The notes under the pieces are model-generated. The model did not search any database and had not been told where the DNA came from. It saw only the letters and a program-made list of their open reading frames with translations. A DNA stretch of 64,000 nucleotides. Source: Streptomyces pactum (GTDB lineage: Bacteria; Actinomycetota; Actinomycetes; Streptomycetales; Streptomycetaceae). Below, in pieces: positions 16,329 through 24,897 of the stretch. How positions within the stretch are numbered: the stretch's first letter is position 1; every line of letters begins with the position of its first letter. The stretch is from assembly GCF_016031615.1 (NCBI RefSeq), contig NZ_JACYXC010000001.1:372001-436000 (forward strand). Reading direction: 5' to 3'. A program made the translations under genes and the position numbers.

Positions 16329-17723
16329 TCAGTACGCCAGGCCCTGGCCGGGGGTGAGGACGCCGGCCGGGTCGTACCGGCGCCGGGCCCGGGCCAGCCG
16401 GTCCCACACCGGCCCGAAGTGGGCGCGCCAGTCCTCCGGTGACATCCGCAGCGTGTTCACCGGGTAGGCCACGGCTCCGGCCGCCCGCGCCCGGTCGTAG
16501 ATCTCCCGGTTGGCGGCGGTCATGGCGTCACGGGCCGCCGGGTCGTCTCCCGGCGCGGTTCGCAACAGCGCGAACAGGTACATCGTGTCGTCGTCGGGGA
16601 GGCGCAGCAGCGGGGTGCGGATCCGCGCCGTGGGCACCGGGTAGAGCAGGACCAGCCCGGAGTTCCCCAGCTCGTGCCGGGTGAGCCCGGCCAGGGTGGT
16701 GGAGACGACGCTGTGGGCCGCCGCGCCGGGTACGAAGAGGTTGAGCCAGGGGTGCGGGTGGAACCATTCGCCGGTCTCGCGCAGCAGCGCCTCCCCGGGG
16801 GTCATGCGGTCCAGGAAGTCGGCGTAGTCCAGCTCCTCGATCTCCTCGGCCCCGCGCCGGAACGCCAGGTCGCCCAGGAGGTCACGGTCGTCCGGCGGCC
16901 ACGCGGCGCGGTCGCAGGGCTGGTGGGCGACGGCCTCCATCAGGTGGTGCCAGGTGCCGTCGGGCTGCGGGGTGGGCTGCCCCTCCAGGTAGCCGAACCG
17001 GCCCTCGTGGGCGAGCCGGTGCTGGTCGGCCAGGTACTCCGCCAGGCCGTCGTACGGCAGGACGTAGCGGCGGACCCGGGCGGGCGCGCGTTCCAGCCGC
17101 AGCGTGGCCCGGACGACGAGGGCGCACTGGCTCAGCCCGGCGCGGACCGCGTCGAACAGGTCGCGGTTGCGATCCGGTGAGCAGCGCACCTCCTCGCCGG
17201 CGCCGGTCACCACGTCCAGCGAGAGCACGCAGTCGGTCTGCACGCCGTGCCGGTGGCTCATGCCGCCGATACCGCCCACCGAGAGGGTGCCGCCCACACT
17301 GGTGCCGAGGTAGTCGGTGAGCACCGGCGGGGTCCGGCCGTGCGGCAGGGTGGCGGCCACCACGTCCCGCCACAGCGCGCCGCCCTCCACGGTCACCTCG
17401 GTGTCCGACATGCGCACCACCCGGCCCAGCGGCGTCATGTCGATGACGATCCCACCGGGCGCCTGCGCCTGGCCGTGCACCGAGTGGCCGCCGCCGCGCG
17501 CGGCGACGGGTATGCCCCGCCGCGCCGCGGCCGCCACCACCTCGCGGACGTCGCGCACCGACCGGGGGCTGAGCACGGCGAGCGGCGGGGCGTGGACGGT
17601 GTGCCCGAAGTCCTCGGCGGCCCACCGGGGGATCCGCTCGCCGGTGAGGAGTTCCCCGTCGAGGCCGGTCAGCTCCTCGGGGAAGCGGGACCAGGGGGAT
17701 CCGGCTCCGGGGTGGTCGGTCAT
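16329..17723 (-). CDS. FAD-linked oxidoreductase resembling cytokinin dehydrogenase
   Basis: A 464-residue enzyme of the VAO/PCMH flavoprotein fold. PVAARGGGHSVHGQAQAPGG holds His80, in the G-H-S-x-x-G-Q-A context where cytokinin dehydrogenases bind FAD covalently. YLGTSVGGTLSVGGIGGMSHRHG is the FAD pyrophosphate region, and FHPHPWLNLFVPG near residue 320 matches the P-H-P-W-L-N-L-F-V-P signature of the cytokinin-binding domain. The C-terminus FGPVWDRLARARRRYDPAGVLTPGQGL is typical. The expected reaction is oxidative cleavage of isoprenoid cytokinin side chains or a related amine. No signal peptide, unlike many plant forms. GGAAAGGG precedes ATG 17723. It is divergent from an SGNH hydrolase. 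Confidence 0.8.
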   Translation of the reverse strand: MTDHPGAGSPWSRFPEELTGLDGELLTGERIPRWAAEDFGHTVHAPPLAVLSPRSVRDVREVVAAAARRGIPVAARGGGHSVHGQAQAPGGIVIDMTPLGRVVRMSDTEVTVEGGALWRDVVAATLPHGRTPPVLTDYLGTSVGGTLSVGGIGGMSHRHGVQTDCVLSLDVVTGAGEEVRCSPDRNRDLFDAVRAGLSQCALVVRATLRLERAPARVRRYVLPYDGLAEYLADQHRLAHEGRFGYLEGQPTPQPDGTWHHLMEAVAHQPCDRAAWPPDDRDLLGDLAFRRGAEEIEELDYADFLDRMTPGEALLRETGEWFHPHPWLNLFVPGAAAHSVVSTTLAGLTRHELGNSGLVLLYPVPTARIRTPLLRLPDDDTMYLFALLRTAPGDDPAARDAMTAANREIYDRARAAGAVAYPVNTLRMSPEDWRAHFGPVWDRLARARRRYDPAGVLTPGQGLAY

Positions 17724-17870
17724 GGTGCCGTGGCCCTTTCCGAACGGGTGGGGAAGGAGGGGGAGTTCGCCGGGGTGTCCGGACGATCCCCTACGGTATG
17801 CCCGGCACCCCTCGCGCGTACCCGGAACGGGCCCGGAGCGGCGGGGTCCCGCCGGAGCGAGGAGGTACCG

Positions 17871-19022
17871 ATGGCAGCCGCCGGCGCCGCCGAACGCCGG
17901 ATCGCCCACGACGACCCGGTGCTGCGCCACCGGGGCGCCGTCTCGCTGGAGCGCGGCCCGGGCTGGACCGCGCCGTGGCGCCTGCCGCACCACGAGGCGG
18001 AGCTGTACCTGCCGGAGGGCGGCACCGGGCGGGCGGCGATGCCGTCGGGGGTGCGGATCACCTTCCGTACCGACAGCCCCTCCCTGCGCTGCCGGTACCA
18101 GGCCGATCCGCCGCCCCGGCTCGACGGCCCGCCGGAGTGGGCCCGGCTGGACGTGGTGTGCGCCGGGCGCGCGCCGGTGACCGTGGAGCTGGCCGAGACG
18201 GGCCGGGACGAGGAGTTCCGGGTGGCCGGGCTGCCGGGCACGATGACCACGGTGGAGCTGTGGCTGCCGTTCTACCACCGGTTCCGGCTGCGCGGTCTGT
18301 CGGTCGCCGCGGGCGCGGCGGTGGAGCCGGACCGCGACGACCCGCCGCGGTGGCTGCACTGCGGCAGTTCGGTGTCGCAGGGCAGGGGCGCGGCCTCACC
18401 GAGCCGGACCTGGGCGGCGCTGGTCGCCCGGCGCCGGGGCTGGGACCTGACGTCGCTGGCGCTGGGCGCGTCCGACTGCCTCCAGCCGATGACGGCGCGG
18501 CTGATGCGCGAGCTGCCGGCCGAGCTGATCACCCTGTGCGTCGGCGTCAACGCGCAGGCGCTGGGCAGCCACAACCGGGACTCGCTGGTGTCCGCGCTGG
18601 TCGGTTTCGTCCGGACGGTCCGCGAGGGCCACCCGCACACACCGTTCGGGGTGATGTCGCCGATCGTGGCGCCCGAGCGGGAGCGGGTGCCGGGGCCGTC
18701 CGGGATGACCATGCGCGAGTGCCGGGCCCGGGTGCGGCGGGCGGTGGAGCTGCTGCGGGACCACGGGGACCACGCGCTGTACCACCTGGACGGGATGGAG
18801 GTGTTCGGGGCGAGCTGCACCGGGCTGATGCTGGAGCCGGCGGGCGGTGACCGGCTGCATCCGGCCCCGGCCGGCCACCCGGTTTTCGCCGCCCGCTTCG
18901 CGACCGTACTGCGGCGCGCCGGGTGCGTGCCGGCCCCGGGCGGTACGCCGCCGGGTGGTCCCCCGCCGGGACCGCCGTCTCCCGCGGTCCGGTCCGGCAC
19001 CGGGCGGTCCGCTTCCGGCTGA
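17871..19022 (+). CDS. SGNH/GDSL-type hydrolase
   Basis: A 383-residue two-part protein: an N-terminal beta-sandwich-like region (residues about 15-150) and a C-terminal SGNH esterase domain. Block I is CGSSVSQG near residue 164 (the GDS variant with nucleophile Ser), block III LCVGVNAQ near residue 225 (Asn), and block V GDRLHPAPAGHPVFA near residue 329 (Asp/His pair). This layout is seen in cytosolic carbohydrate esterase-like SGNH proteins. The last 40 residues are Pro/Gly-rich and not part of the fold. RBS GAGGAGG is strong. It is divergent from the cytokinin-dehydrogenase-like gene with 147 bp between starts. The substrate is unknown. Confidence 0.82.
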   Translation: MAAAGAAERRIAHDDPVLRHRGAVSLERGPGWTAPWRLPHHEAELYLPEGGTGRAAMPSGVRITFRTDSPSLRCRYQADPPPRLDGPPEWARLDVVCAGRAPVTVELAETGRDEEFRVAGLPGTMTTVELWLPFYHRFRLRGLSVAAGAAVEPDRDDPPRWLHCGSSVSQGRGAASPSRTWAALVARRRGWDLTSLALGASDCLQPMTARLMRELPAELITLCVGVNAQALGSHNRDSLVSALVGFVRTVREGHPHTPFGVMSPIVAPERERVPGPSGMTMRECRARVRRAVELLRDHGDHALYHLDGMEVFGASCTGLMLEPAGGDRLHPAPAGHPVFAARFATVLRRAGCVPAPGGTPPGGPPPGPPSPAVRSGTGRSASG

Positions 19023-19765
19023 ACCGCCCGCCGGCCCGGCGCCGCGGCTCGGGTGGTGGTGCGGCGGTTACCCGCACCGGCGTCGCCTGCGGGCGTGCCC
19101 GGCGGGTGGCCGGCCGGGGCGCCGCGCGTCCGGAGGCCTCCCGGGGCGGCGAGGGCCCGGCCGGGGCCCGTGCGTCCGGTGCCGGCGGTAGGGCGCGCTG
19201 TCCGGGCGCGAGCCGGGCGGCCACCGGACGGCTCAGGTCCGGCCCGGTGGGCGGAGGGCGCACGGGTGCCGAACCGGCCGGGCGGGGCGGTTCCGCTCCG
19301 CGCGGCCCCGGTGGTGGTGCGGCGGTCACCGGTCCGCGGGCCCGGGTGGCAGCGGCCCCCGAACCGGTATGTGGCAGCGGGCCCGACCGCCCGGGTGCTG
19401 CCGGGACGACCACGCGTGGACGCCGGTCGCCCGTCCCGTCCGGGGCCTCGCCGGCCGGCCGGCGCGGGGTCGGCCGCCGCGCCACGGGTGGTGCTGCCCG
19501 TCAGCTCCCCGCGCCGTCCCGGTACGCCGCCGCGCGGCTGGAGGCCCTGCGAGGGGGCGTGGACCGGGGCGGCGGGGACCGAGGCCACGGGCGGGTACGA
19601 GACGGCGGACCCCTTCGGGACGACGGGCCCCCGGAAAGGCCCTCCAAAGCGGCGGGCCGCACGGCGCGGCCGGCATCCCGCGGCGGCGAGGGGCCGTGCC
19701 CCGGCCGGACCCCGGGCGCCCGGTGCCGGCGGGCGGGGCGCCCTCCGTGGGCGCGGGCCGGTCCG
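19023..19765. other. 743-bp intergenic region, nothing recognisable
   Basis: GC-rich DNA between the convergent SGNH and PaaX genes. Open frames on both strands have only Arg/Pro/Gly/Ala composition and no RBS. No hairpin with a T-run, tRNA or repeat larger than about 15 bp was seen. Confidence 0.5.
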
Positions 19766-20569
19766 TCAGCCGCCGGTGTGGCGGTGCAGCAGGGCCCGCA
19801 GCTCCCGTTCGAAGTCGTCGTAGCGGGCGCGCAGTTCGGCGCCCGGCCAGTCGGCGGGCAGCAGCCGGGCGGGCAGCACCGGGTCGGTGAGGAGCAGCCG
19901 CAGGATCGCCGCGGCGACCGCGAACCGCTCGGCCGGCCCCGGTGCCCGGTCCATCCCGGTCAGCAGGGCGCGGGCCTGGCGGGCCCAGCCGTCCAGGTCC
20001 CACAGCCGGCCGGCGAGCGCGGCCGGGTCGTCCTCCGGTCCCCCGGTCAGCCAGGTGCACTGCTCGGCCGCCGCGGCCGGCCGGGCCCGTACCAGGTTGT
20101 CCGGCCGCAGCCAGGTCCCCTCGCGCAGTTCGGCCATCCGCAGCTCCGCCATTGCCGAGCGCAGCGCGCCGCGCTCGGCGGCCGGGCGGCGCTCGGAGGT
20201 GACCACCGCGATCTCCCAGCCGCCGTGCCAGCGGCGGGTGCGCGGGGCCCGGCTGTCGTCCTGCCGGGCCTGCCGGGCCAGCAGCCGGTCGGTGAGCCGG
20301 TACACGCCCCGGTGGTGCTCCAGGTCACCGGCCGCGACCATGCGGGTGAGCGCGGTCCGCACCGTGCCCTCCGCGGTGCCGAAGAGGGCGCCCACCCGTA
20401 CCAGCGCCCGGGCCGGCAGCTGCGGCGGATGGTGGCCGAGCAGGGTGCTGAGCACCACCGAGCGTGCGGTCAGCGGCCGGGTGACCGGCGCGCCGGGAAC
20501 CTCGGCGCGGCCGGCGCCCTCGTTGCCGGCGCCGGGGCCCGGGCCGTCGGTTGCGGTCTGCTCGTTCAT
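19766..20569 (-). CDS. PaaX family transcriptional regulator
   Basis: A 267-residue regulator. After a Gly/Ala-rich leader of about 30 residues comes the PaaX N-terminal winged helix (ARSVVLSTLLGHHPPQLPARALVRVGALFGTAEGTVRTALTRM), then the PaaX-like central domain and a C-terminal helical part (FERELRALLHRHTGG). PaaX proteins respond to phenylacetyl-CoA or related acyl-CoAs and repress catabolic operons. The divergent acyl-CoA dehydrogenase and enoyl-CoA hydratase genes are the natural targets, and an inverted repeat lies between them. ATG 20569 has only a weak RBS. Confidence 0.88.
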   Translation of the reverse strand: MNEQTATDGPGPGAGNEGAGRAEVPGAPVTRPLTARSVVLSTLLGHHPPQLPARALVRVGALFGTAEGTVRTALTRMVAAGDLEHHRGVYRLTDRLLARQARQDDSRAPRTRRWHGGWEIAVVTSERRPAAERGALRSAMAELRMAELREGTWLRPDNLVRARPAAAAEQCTWLTGGPEDDPAALAGRLWDLDGWARQARALLTGMDRAPGPAERFAVAAAILRLLLTDPVLPARLLPADWPGAELRARYDDFERELRALLHRHTGG

Positions 20570-20586
20570 CCCGCGGAACCCTATCC

Positions 20587-20622
20587 CTTACAGTTCCTCT
20601 TCACGCATCATGGAAGTGTAAG
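20587..20622. promoter_or_regulatory. interrupted inverted repeat, putative PaaX-type operator
   Basis: CTTACAGTTCC at 20587-20597 and GGAAGTGTAAG at 20612-20622 are inverted copies with one mismatched pair and a 14-nt spacer. The site lies in the AT-richest part of the divergent PaaX/acyl-CoA dehydrogenase interval, 18 bp from the PaaX start. Confidence 0.6.
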
Positions 20623-20767
20623 ACCGGTTCCGCCGTCCGGTACGCCGGGACCGCCCTGCCCGCCGGGGTCGTCCCCGTACGCCGGTGCGGGCCCCGGCAC
20701 GCCGGGGCCGTGCCGGTGCGGGGCCGCCGTCCCGCGATCCGTCCCCCGCCCGCGCCCGGAGGTAGCT

Positions 20768-22414
20768 GTGAGCGCAACGCACGAGGTCCTCAACCAGGCT
20801 CCGCCACTGATCGACTTCACCACCGCGGACGAGCCCGCCCTGCTGGAGGCGCTGCGCCGCGACGGCGGCGGGTGGGGCGAGCGGGAGGTCGCCTCGCTGG
20901 GCGAGCGCGCCGGGTCGGCCCAGGTGCAGGAGTGGGCGCGGCTGGCCGAGGAGCACCCGCCGGTGCTCCACACCCACGACCGGTACGGCCACCGGGTGGA
21001 CGAGGTCGAGTACCACCCGGCGTACCACGAGCTGATGGCCACCGCGGTGGCGAGCGGCCAGCACGCGGCGGCCTGGGCCGAGCCGCGGGCGGGCGCCCAC
21101 CTGGTGCGCGCGGCGAAGTTCTACGTCTTCGCGCAGGCCGAGCCGGGCCACGGCTGCCCGGTCTCCATGACGTACGCCGCGATCCCGGCGCTGCGCTCCG
21201 AACCGGAGCTGGCCGCCCGGTACGAACCGCTGCTGACGGCCCGGAGCTACGACTTCGGGCTGCGTCCGCCGCTGGGCAAGCGGGGGCTGATCGCGGGCAT
21301 GTCGATGACCGAGAAGCAGGGCGGTTCGGACGTCCGGAGCAACACCACCGCCGCGGAGCCGGCCGGGGACGGCACCTACCGGCTGACCGGGCACAAGTGG
21401 TTCACCTCGGCGCCGATGAGCGACGTCTTCCTCACCCTGGCCCGGTCCGCCGAGGGGCTCACCTGTTTTCTGGTGCCCCGGGTCCTGCCGGACGGCAGCC
21501 GCAACGCGCTGCGGCTGATGCGGCTGAAGAACAAGCTGGGCAACCGCTCGAACGCCTCCTCCGAGGTGGAGTACGAGCGAGCGGTGGCCTGGCGGGTGGG
21601 CGAGCCGGGGCGCGGGGTGCGCACCATCGTGGAAATGGTCAACATCACCCGGCTGGACTGTGTGATCGGCTCGGCCGCGGGCATGCGGGCCGGGCTGCGG
21701 CAGGCGCTGCACCACGCCGAGCACCGGCGGGCGTTCGGCGCGGCGCTGGCCGACCAGCCGCTGATGCGCAACGTCCTCGCCGATCTGGCGGTGGAGTCGG
21801 AGGCGGCGACCACCCTGGCGATGCGGCTGGCGGCGGCGCTGGACCGGTCGGCGGCCGGGGACGCCGCCGAGGCCGCGTTCCGCCGGCTGGCGCTGGCCGC
21901 GGCCAAGTACTGGGTCTGCAAGCGCGGCAGCACGCATGCCGCGGAGGCCCTGGAGTGCCTGGGCGGCAACGGCTACGTCGAGGACTCCGGGATGCCGCGG
22001 CTGTACCGGGAGGCGCCGCTGCTGTCGATCTGGGAGGGGTCGGGGAACGTCGCCGCGCTGGACGTGCTGCGGGCGCTGGAGCGGGAGCCGGGCGCGCTCG
22101 ACGCGTTCCTCGCCGAGGTGGGGACCGCGGCCGGGGCGGACCCGCGACTGGACGCCGCGGTCGCCCGTCTCCGTGCCCTGCTGCCGCACCTGGCCGACCG
22201 GGAGCGGGCCCAGCTCCTCGCCCGCCGGCTGGCCGAACAGCTGACCCTGGTGCTCCAGGGCAGCCTGCTGGTGCGGCACAGCCACCCGGCGGTGGCCGAC
22301 GCCTTCTGCGCCTCCCGGCTCTCCGGTGACTGGGGGAACGCGTTCGGCACCCTGCCGCCGGGTGTGGACACCGGTGCCGTCCTGGACCGGGCGCGGCCGA
22401 AGGGCGGCCGGTGA
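20768..22414 (+). CDS. AidB-like acyl-CoA dehydrogenase
   Basis: A 548-residue flavoenzyme. It has the long AidB-type architecture rather than the ~380-residue classical one: an N-terminal extension (HEVLNQAPPLIDFTTADEPALLEAL), the FAD domain with GMSMTEKQGGSDVRSNTT near residue 178 and TGHKWFTSAPMSDVFL near residue 205, and the C-terminal ALECLGGNGYVEDSGMPRLYREAPLLSIWEGSGN. E. coli AidB is an alkylation-response protein with weak isovaleryl-CoA dehydrogenase activity; actinobacterial relatives probably serve acyl-CoA oxidation. GTG 20768 is preceded by GGAGG. The frameshifted enoyl-CoA hydratase follows, and PaaX is divergent, so the set looks like a small acyl-CoA catabolic operon. Confidence 0.88.
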   Translation: MSATHEVLNQAPPLIDFTTADEPALLEALRRDGGGWGEREVASLGERAGSAQVQEWARLAEEHPPVLHTHDRYGHRVDEVEYHPAYHELMATAVASGQHAAAWAEPRAGAHLVRAAKFYVFAQAEPGHGCPVSMTYAAIPALRSEPELAARYEPLLTARSYDFGLRPPLGKRGLIAGMSMTEKQGGSDVRSNTTAAEPAGDGTYRLTGHKWFTSAPMSDVFLTLARSAEGLTCFLVPRVLPDGSRNALRLMRLKNKLGNRSNASSEVEYERAVAWRVGEPGRGVRTIVEMVNITRLDCVIGSAAGMRAGLRQALHHAEHRRAFGAALADQPLMRNVLADLAVESEAATTLAMRLAAALDRSAAGDAAEAAFRRLALAAAKYWVCKRGSTHAAEALECLGGNGYVEDSGMPRLYREAPLLSIWEGSGNVAALDVLRALEREPGALDAFLAEVGTAAGADPRLDAAVARLRALLPHLADRERAQLLARRLAEQLTLVLQGSLLVRHSHPAVADAFCASRLSGDWGNAFGTLPPGVDTGAVLDRARPKGGR

Positions 22415-22466
22415 GCGACCCGGTGCGCCCCGGGCCAGGCCGGGCGGAGCCGGGCGACGGCGCCCG

Positions 22467-22553
22467 GGGCGGCCGAGGCCGGGCCGACGGGGTCAGGGCG
22501 GCCGGGGCCGGGCCGACGGGGTCCAGGGCGGCCGGGGCCGGGCCGACGGGTCC
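22467..22553. repeat. three tandem ~29-bp GC-rich repeats
   Basis: Units beginning GGGCGGCCGGGGCCGGGCCG and ending GACGGGGTC(C)A occur at 22467-22495 (29 bp), 22496-22525 (30 bp) and 22526-22553 (28 bp). The unequal lengths shift frame between copies. They occupy the gap between the acyl-CoA dehydrogenase stop and the first recognisable enoyl-CoA hydratase codons. Confidence 0.8.
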
Positions 22554-22607
22554 GGGCCGGACGGAGCCGGGGCGACGGCGCCCGGGGCGGCCGGGGCCGG
22601 GCCGGCG

Positions 22608-23404
22608 GTGCGCACCGAGCGGGCGGGCCCGGTGACCACCGTGGTGCTCTCCCGGCCGGCGGTGCGCAACGCCGTGACGCCGCCACCGCCACCGCGCTCG
22701 CCGACGCCTTCCGCGCCTTCGACGCCGACCCCGGGGCACGGGTCGCGGTGCTGTGGGGCGAGGGCGGCACCTTCTGCTCGGGCGCCGACCTCAAGGCGCT
22801 GGCCGGCGGGCGGGGGAACCGGGTGGCGCCGGACGGCGACGGCCCGATGGGGCCGACCCGGCTGCGCCTGGCCAAACCGGTGATCGCCGCCGTCGCCGGG
22901 CACGCGGTGGCGGGCGGGCTGGAGCTGGCGCTCTGGTGCGACCTGCGGGTCGCCGAGGAGGACGCGGTGCTGGGGGTGTTCTGCCGCCGGTGGGGCGTTC
23001 CGCTGATCGACGGCGGTACGGTGCGGCTGCCCCGGTTGATCGGGACGAGCCGGGCGATGGACCTGGTGCTGACCGGACGCCCGGTCCCCGCGTCCGAGGC
23101 GTACGCCATGGGCCTGGTGAACCGGCTGGTGCCGCCCGGCCGGTCCCGCGCCGAGGCGGAGCGGCTGGCCGGGGAGATCGCCCGCTTCCCCCAGGCGTGC
23201 CTGCGCGCCGACCGGGCCTCGCTGCTGGCCCAGGAGGGGCTGCCGGAACAGGAGGCACTGGCGGCCGAACTCCGCGGCGGCCGGGCGGTGCTGGGTGAGG
23301 CCCGGGCGGGGGCCGCCCGCTTCGCCGCGGGCGCCGGCCGGCACGGCGGCTTCCCCGGCGGCCCGGGCCGCCACGGGGCCGGCCACGCGGACGACCGGGA
23401 GTGA
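22608..23404 (+). pseudogene. enoyl-CoA hydratase/isomerase, frameshifted near codon 23
   Basis: The product would be a crotonase-fold enzyme of about 265 residues. GTG 22608 encodes VRTERAGPVTTVVLSRPAVRNAV, the usual N-terminal strand. After GTG at 22674-22676 the frame is lost, and restoring one G gives DAATATALADAF followed by VAVLWGEGGTFCSGADLKAL, the family's first oxyanion-hole loop. The remaining frame holds HAVAGGLELALWCDLRVA with the second oxyanion residues. So one base is missing between 22676 and 22677; without it only 219 residues from 22748 would be made. Start is uncertain because tandem repeats fill the upstream gap. Likely partner of the AidB-like gene in acyl-CoA breakdown. 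It may be intact in the organism if the base loss is an assembly error. Confidence 0.8.
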
Positions 23405-23415
23405 TCCCGCGGACA

Positions 23416-23441
23416 ACCGGCCCCGGGTGACCGGGGCCGGT
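23416..23441. terminator. perfect 11-bp hairpin after the hydratase gene
   Basis: ACCGGCCCCGG at 23416-23426 pairs fully with CCGGGGCCGGT at 23431-23441 across GTGA. It sits between convergent genes and may serve both directions. Confidence 0.75.
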
Positions 23442-23502
23442 CAGGCGCCCTCACGGCCGGTCAGGCGCCGTCCGGCCGTCAGGCGCTCTCCGGGCCGGTC
23501 AG
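23437..23502. repeat. short tandem repeats of GGCCGGTCAGGCGCC
   Basis: About four imperfect copies of a 17-20-bp unit (GGCCGGTCAGGCGCC plus a few bases) run into the stop codon of the HxlR gene. The TCA within the unit supplies that stop on the minus strand. Confidence 0.7.
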
Positions 23503-23828
23503 GGGATGGCCTCGATGCGCTCCATGTGCTCCTCGCCCCATGCGCCCAGCGGAACGAGCGCGGTGTTCAGGGACCGGCCGAACTCCGTCAGCGAGTACTC
23601 CACCTTCGGCGGGACCTGGTGGTAGACCTCGCGGTGCACCAGACCGCTCGTCTCCATCTCCCGGAGCTGGAGGATCAGCATCCGCTCGCTGATGCCGGCC
23701 ACCGCCCGCCGCAACTCCCCGAAGCGCAGCGGCCCGTCCCCGAGCGAGAAGAGGATCAGCCCCTTCCACTTGCCGCCCATGACGGCGATGGCCGCGTCGA
23801 GTCCGCAGGTGTAGGTCCGTTCGGCCAT
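23499..23828 (-). CDS. HxlR family transcriptional regulator
   Basis: A 109-residue winged-helix protein. TYTCGLDAAIAVMGGKWKGLILFSL has the family Cys near residue 8 and the W-K/W-x-x-x-I-L signature; LRFGELRRAVAGISERMLILQLREMETSGLVHREVYHQVPPKVEYSLTEFG is the recognition helix and wing. HxlR proteins sense aldehydes, quinones or thiol stress and usually control a divergent enzyme. Here that is the imine-reductase-like gene, and paired 17-bp direct repeats lie directly upstream of the HxlR start. ATG 23828 has GAGGAG just upstream. Confidence 0.92.
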   Translation of the reverse strand: MAERTYTCGLDAAIAVMGGKWKGLILFSLGDGPLRFGELRRAVAGISERMLILQLREMETSGLVHREVYHQVPPKVEYSLTEFGRSLNTALVPLGAWGEEHMERIEAIP

Positions 23829-23838
23829 CGGCTCTCCT

Positions 23839-23874
23839 CACAAAAATGTCAGTACCCCACAAAATTGTAGGTAC
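23839..23874. promoter_or_regulatory. direct repeats likely bound by the HxlR regulator
   Basis: CACAAAAATGTCAGTAC at 23839-23855 and CACAAAATTGTAGGTAC at 23858-23874 match at 14 of 17 positions, 19 bp apart. The second copy also ends an interrupted GTACC...GGTAC dyad (23852-23874). This AT-rich island between the divergent HxlR and oxidoreductase genes contrasts sharply with its surroundings. Confidence 0.65.
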
Positions 23875-24006
23875 TTGATGCTTTGTCAGCACCCACCCCA
23901 GGATGGACCCGTTGCCCCGCCGGACGCGCTGGTCGCCGCCGGCCCGGCGCACCCGTCCGCGATCCGTGCGGACGGGCGACGACCCGACTGCACGAAGGAG
24001 CCGGAC

Positions 24007-24897
24007 ATGGCCCGGGAGAACCGCACACCTGTGACCGTCATCGGACTGGGTGCCATGGGGCGGGCGCTGGCCGAGGCGTTCATCGACGCGGGCCACCCGA
24101 CGACGGTGTGGAACCGCACGCCGGCCAAGGCCGCACCGCTGGTGGCCGCAGGCGCCGTCCACGCCACGGCGGTGGAGGCCGCGGTGGCGGCGAGCCCGCT
24201 GGTCATCACGTGCCTGACCACGTTCGAGGACACCCGGTCCGCCCTGGAGCCGGCCGTGGCGGCACTGGCCGGACGCGACCTCACCACCTTGAACAGCGGC
24301 TCGCCCGCCGGTGCCCGGGCCACCGCCGCCTGGGCGGCCGGCCACGGCGCCCGGTTCCTGGCCGGGGCGGTCAAGAACGTACCGGCGGCGGTGGGGCAGG
24401 CGGACACCCTGCTGTACTACAGCGGTGACCGGGCGGTCTTCGACACCCACCGGGAGACGCTGCGGGTGCTGGGCGGCGACACCGTCCACCTCGGGGACGA
24501 GGCGGACCTCGCGGCGCTCTACGAGATGGCCGTGGGCGCCACGCTGCTGCCCGTGCTCGCCGGGTTCTTCCAGGGGGCCGCGGCCGTCCGGGCGCGCGGG
24601 CTGGAGGCGGGCAGCATGGTGCGGTTCGCCGGCAAGTGGCTGGACATGATCAAGTCCCTGCTGCCCGTCTACGCGCGGGAGATCGACAGCGGCGACTACA
24701 CCGACGCCGCCTCCTCGGTGAACCTCTTCCTCGCGGGTGCGGCCCACGACGCGGACCTGGCCGAGGAGACCGGCGTCGATGTGTCCTGGCTGGCTCCGCT
24801 GCACGACCTGGTGCGGCGGGCGGCCGAGGCGGGCCACGGCGACCACAGCATCTCGGCCCTGACCGAAATCCTCCGGGAGCCGGCACCGACGGCGTAG
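24007..24897 (+). CDS. imine-reductase-like NAD(P)-binding oxidoreductase
   Basis: A 296-residue protein of the beta-hydroxyacid dehydrogenase/imine reductase superfamily. The Rossmann loop GLGAMG is at residues 13-18, and VWNRTPAKA near residue 36 is the NADPH-preferring N-R-T motif common in Streptomyces imine reductases. An inter-domain helix and a C-terminal helical dimerisation domain follow (YEMAVGATLLPVLAGFFQGAA, then VNLFLAGAAHDADLAEETGVD). The catalytic Lys of hydroxyacid dehydrogenases is replaced in GAVKNVPAAVG-type contexts, so imine reduction is plausible but unproven. AAGGAG precedes ATG 24007. Control by the divergent HxlR is likely. Confidence 0.82.
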   Translation: MARENRTPVTVIGLGAMGRALAEAFIDAGHPTTVWNRTPAKAAPLVAAGAVHATAVEAAVAASPLVITCLTTFEDTRSALEPAVAALAGRDLTTLNSGSPAGARATAAWAAGHGARFLAGAVKNVPAAVGQADTLLYYSGDRAVFDTHRETLRVLGGDTVHLGDEADLAALYEMAVGATLLPVLAGFFQGAAAVRARGLEAGSMVRFAGKWLDMIKSLLPVYAREIDSGDYTDAASSVNLFLAGAAHDADLAEETGVDVSWLAPLHDLVRRAAEAGHGDHSISALTEILREPAPTA

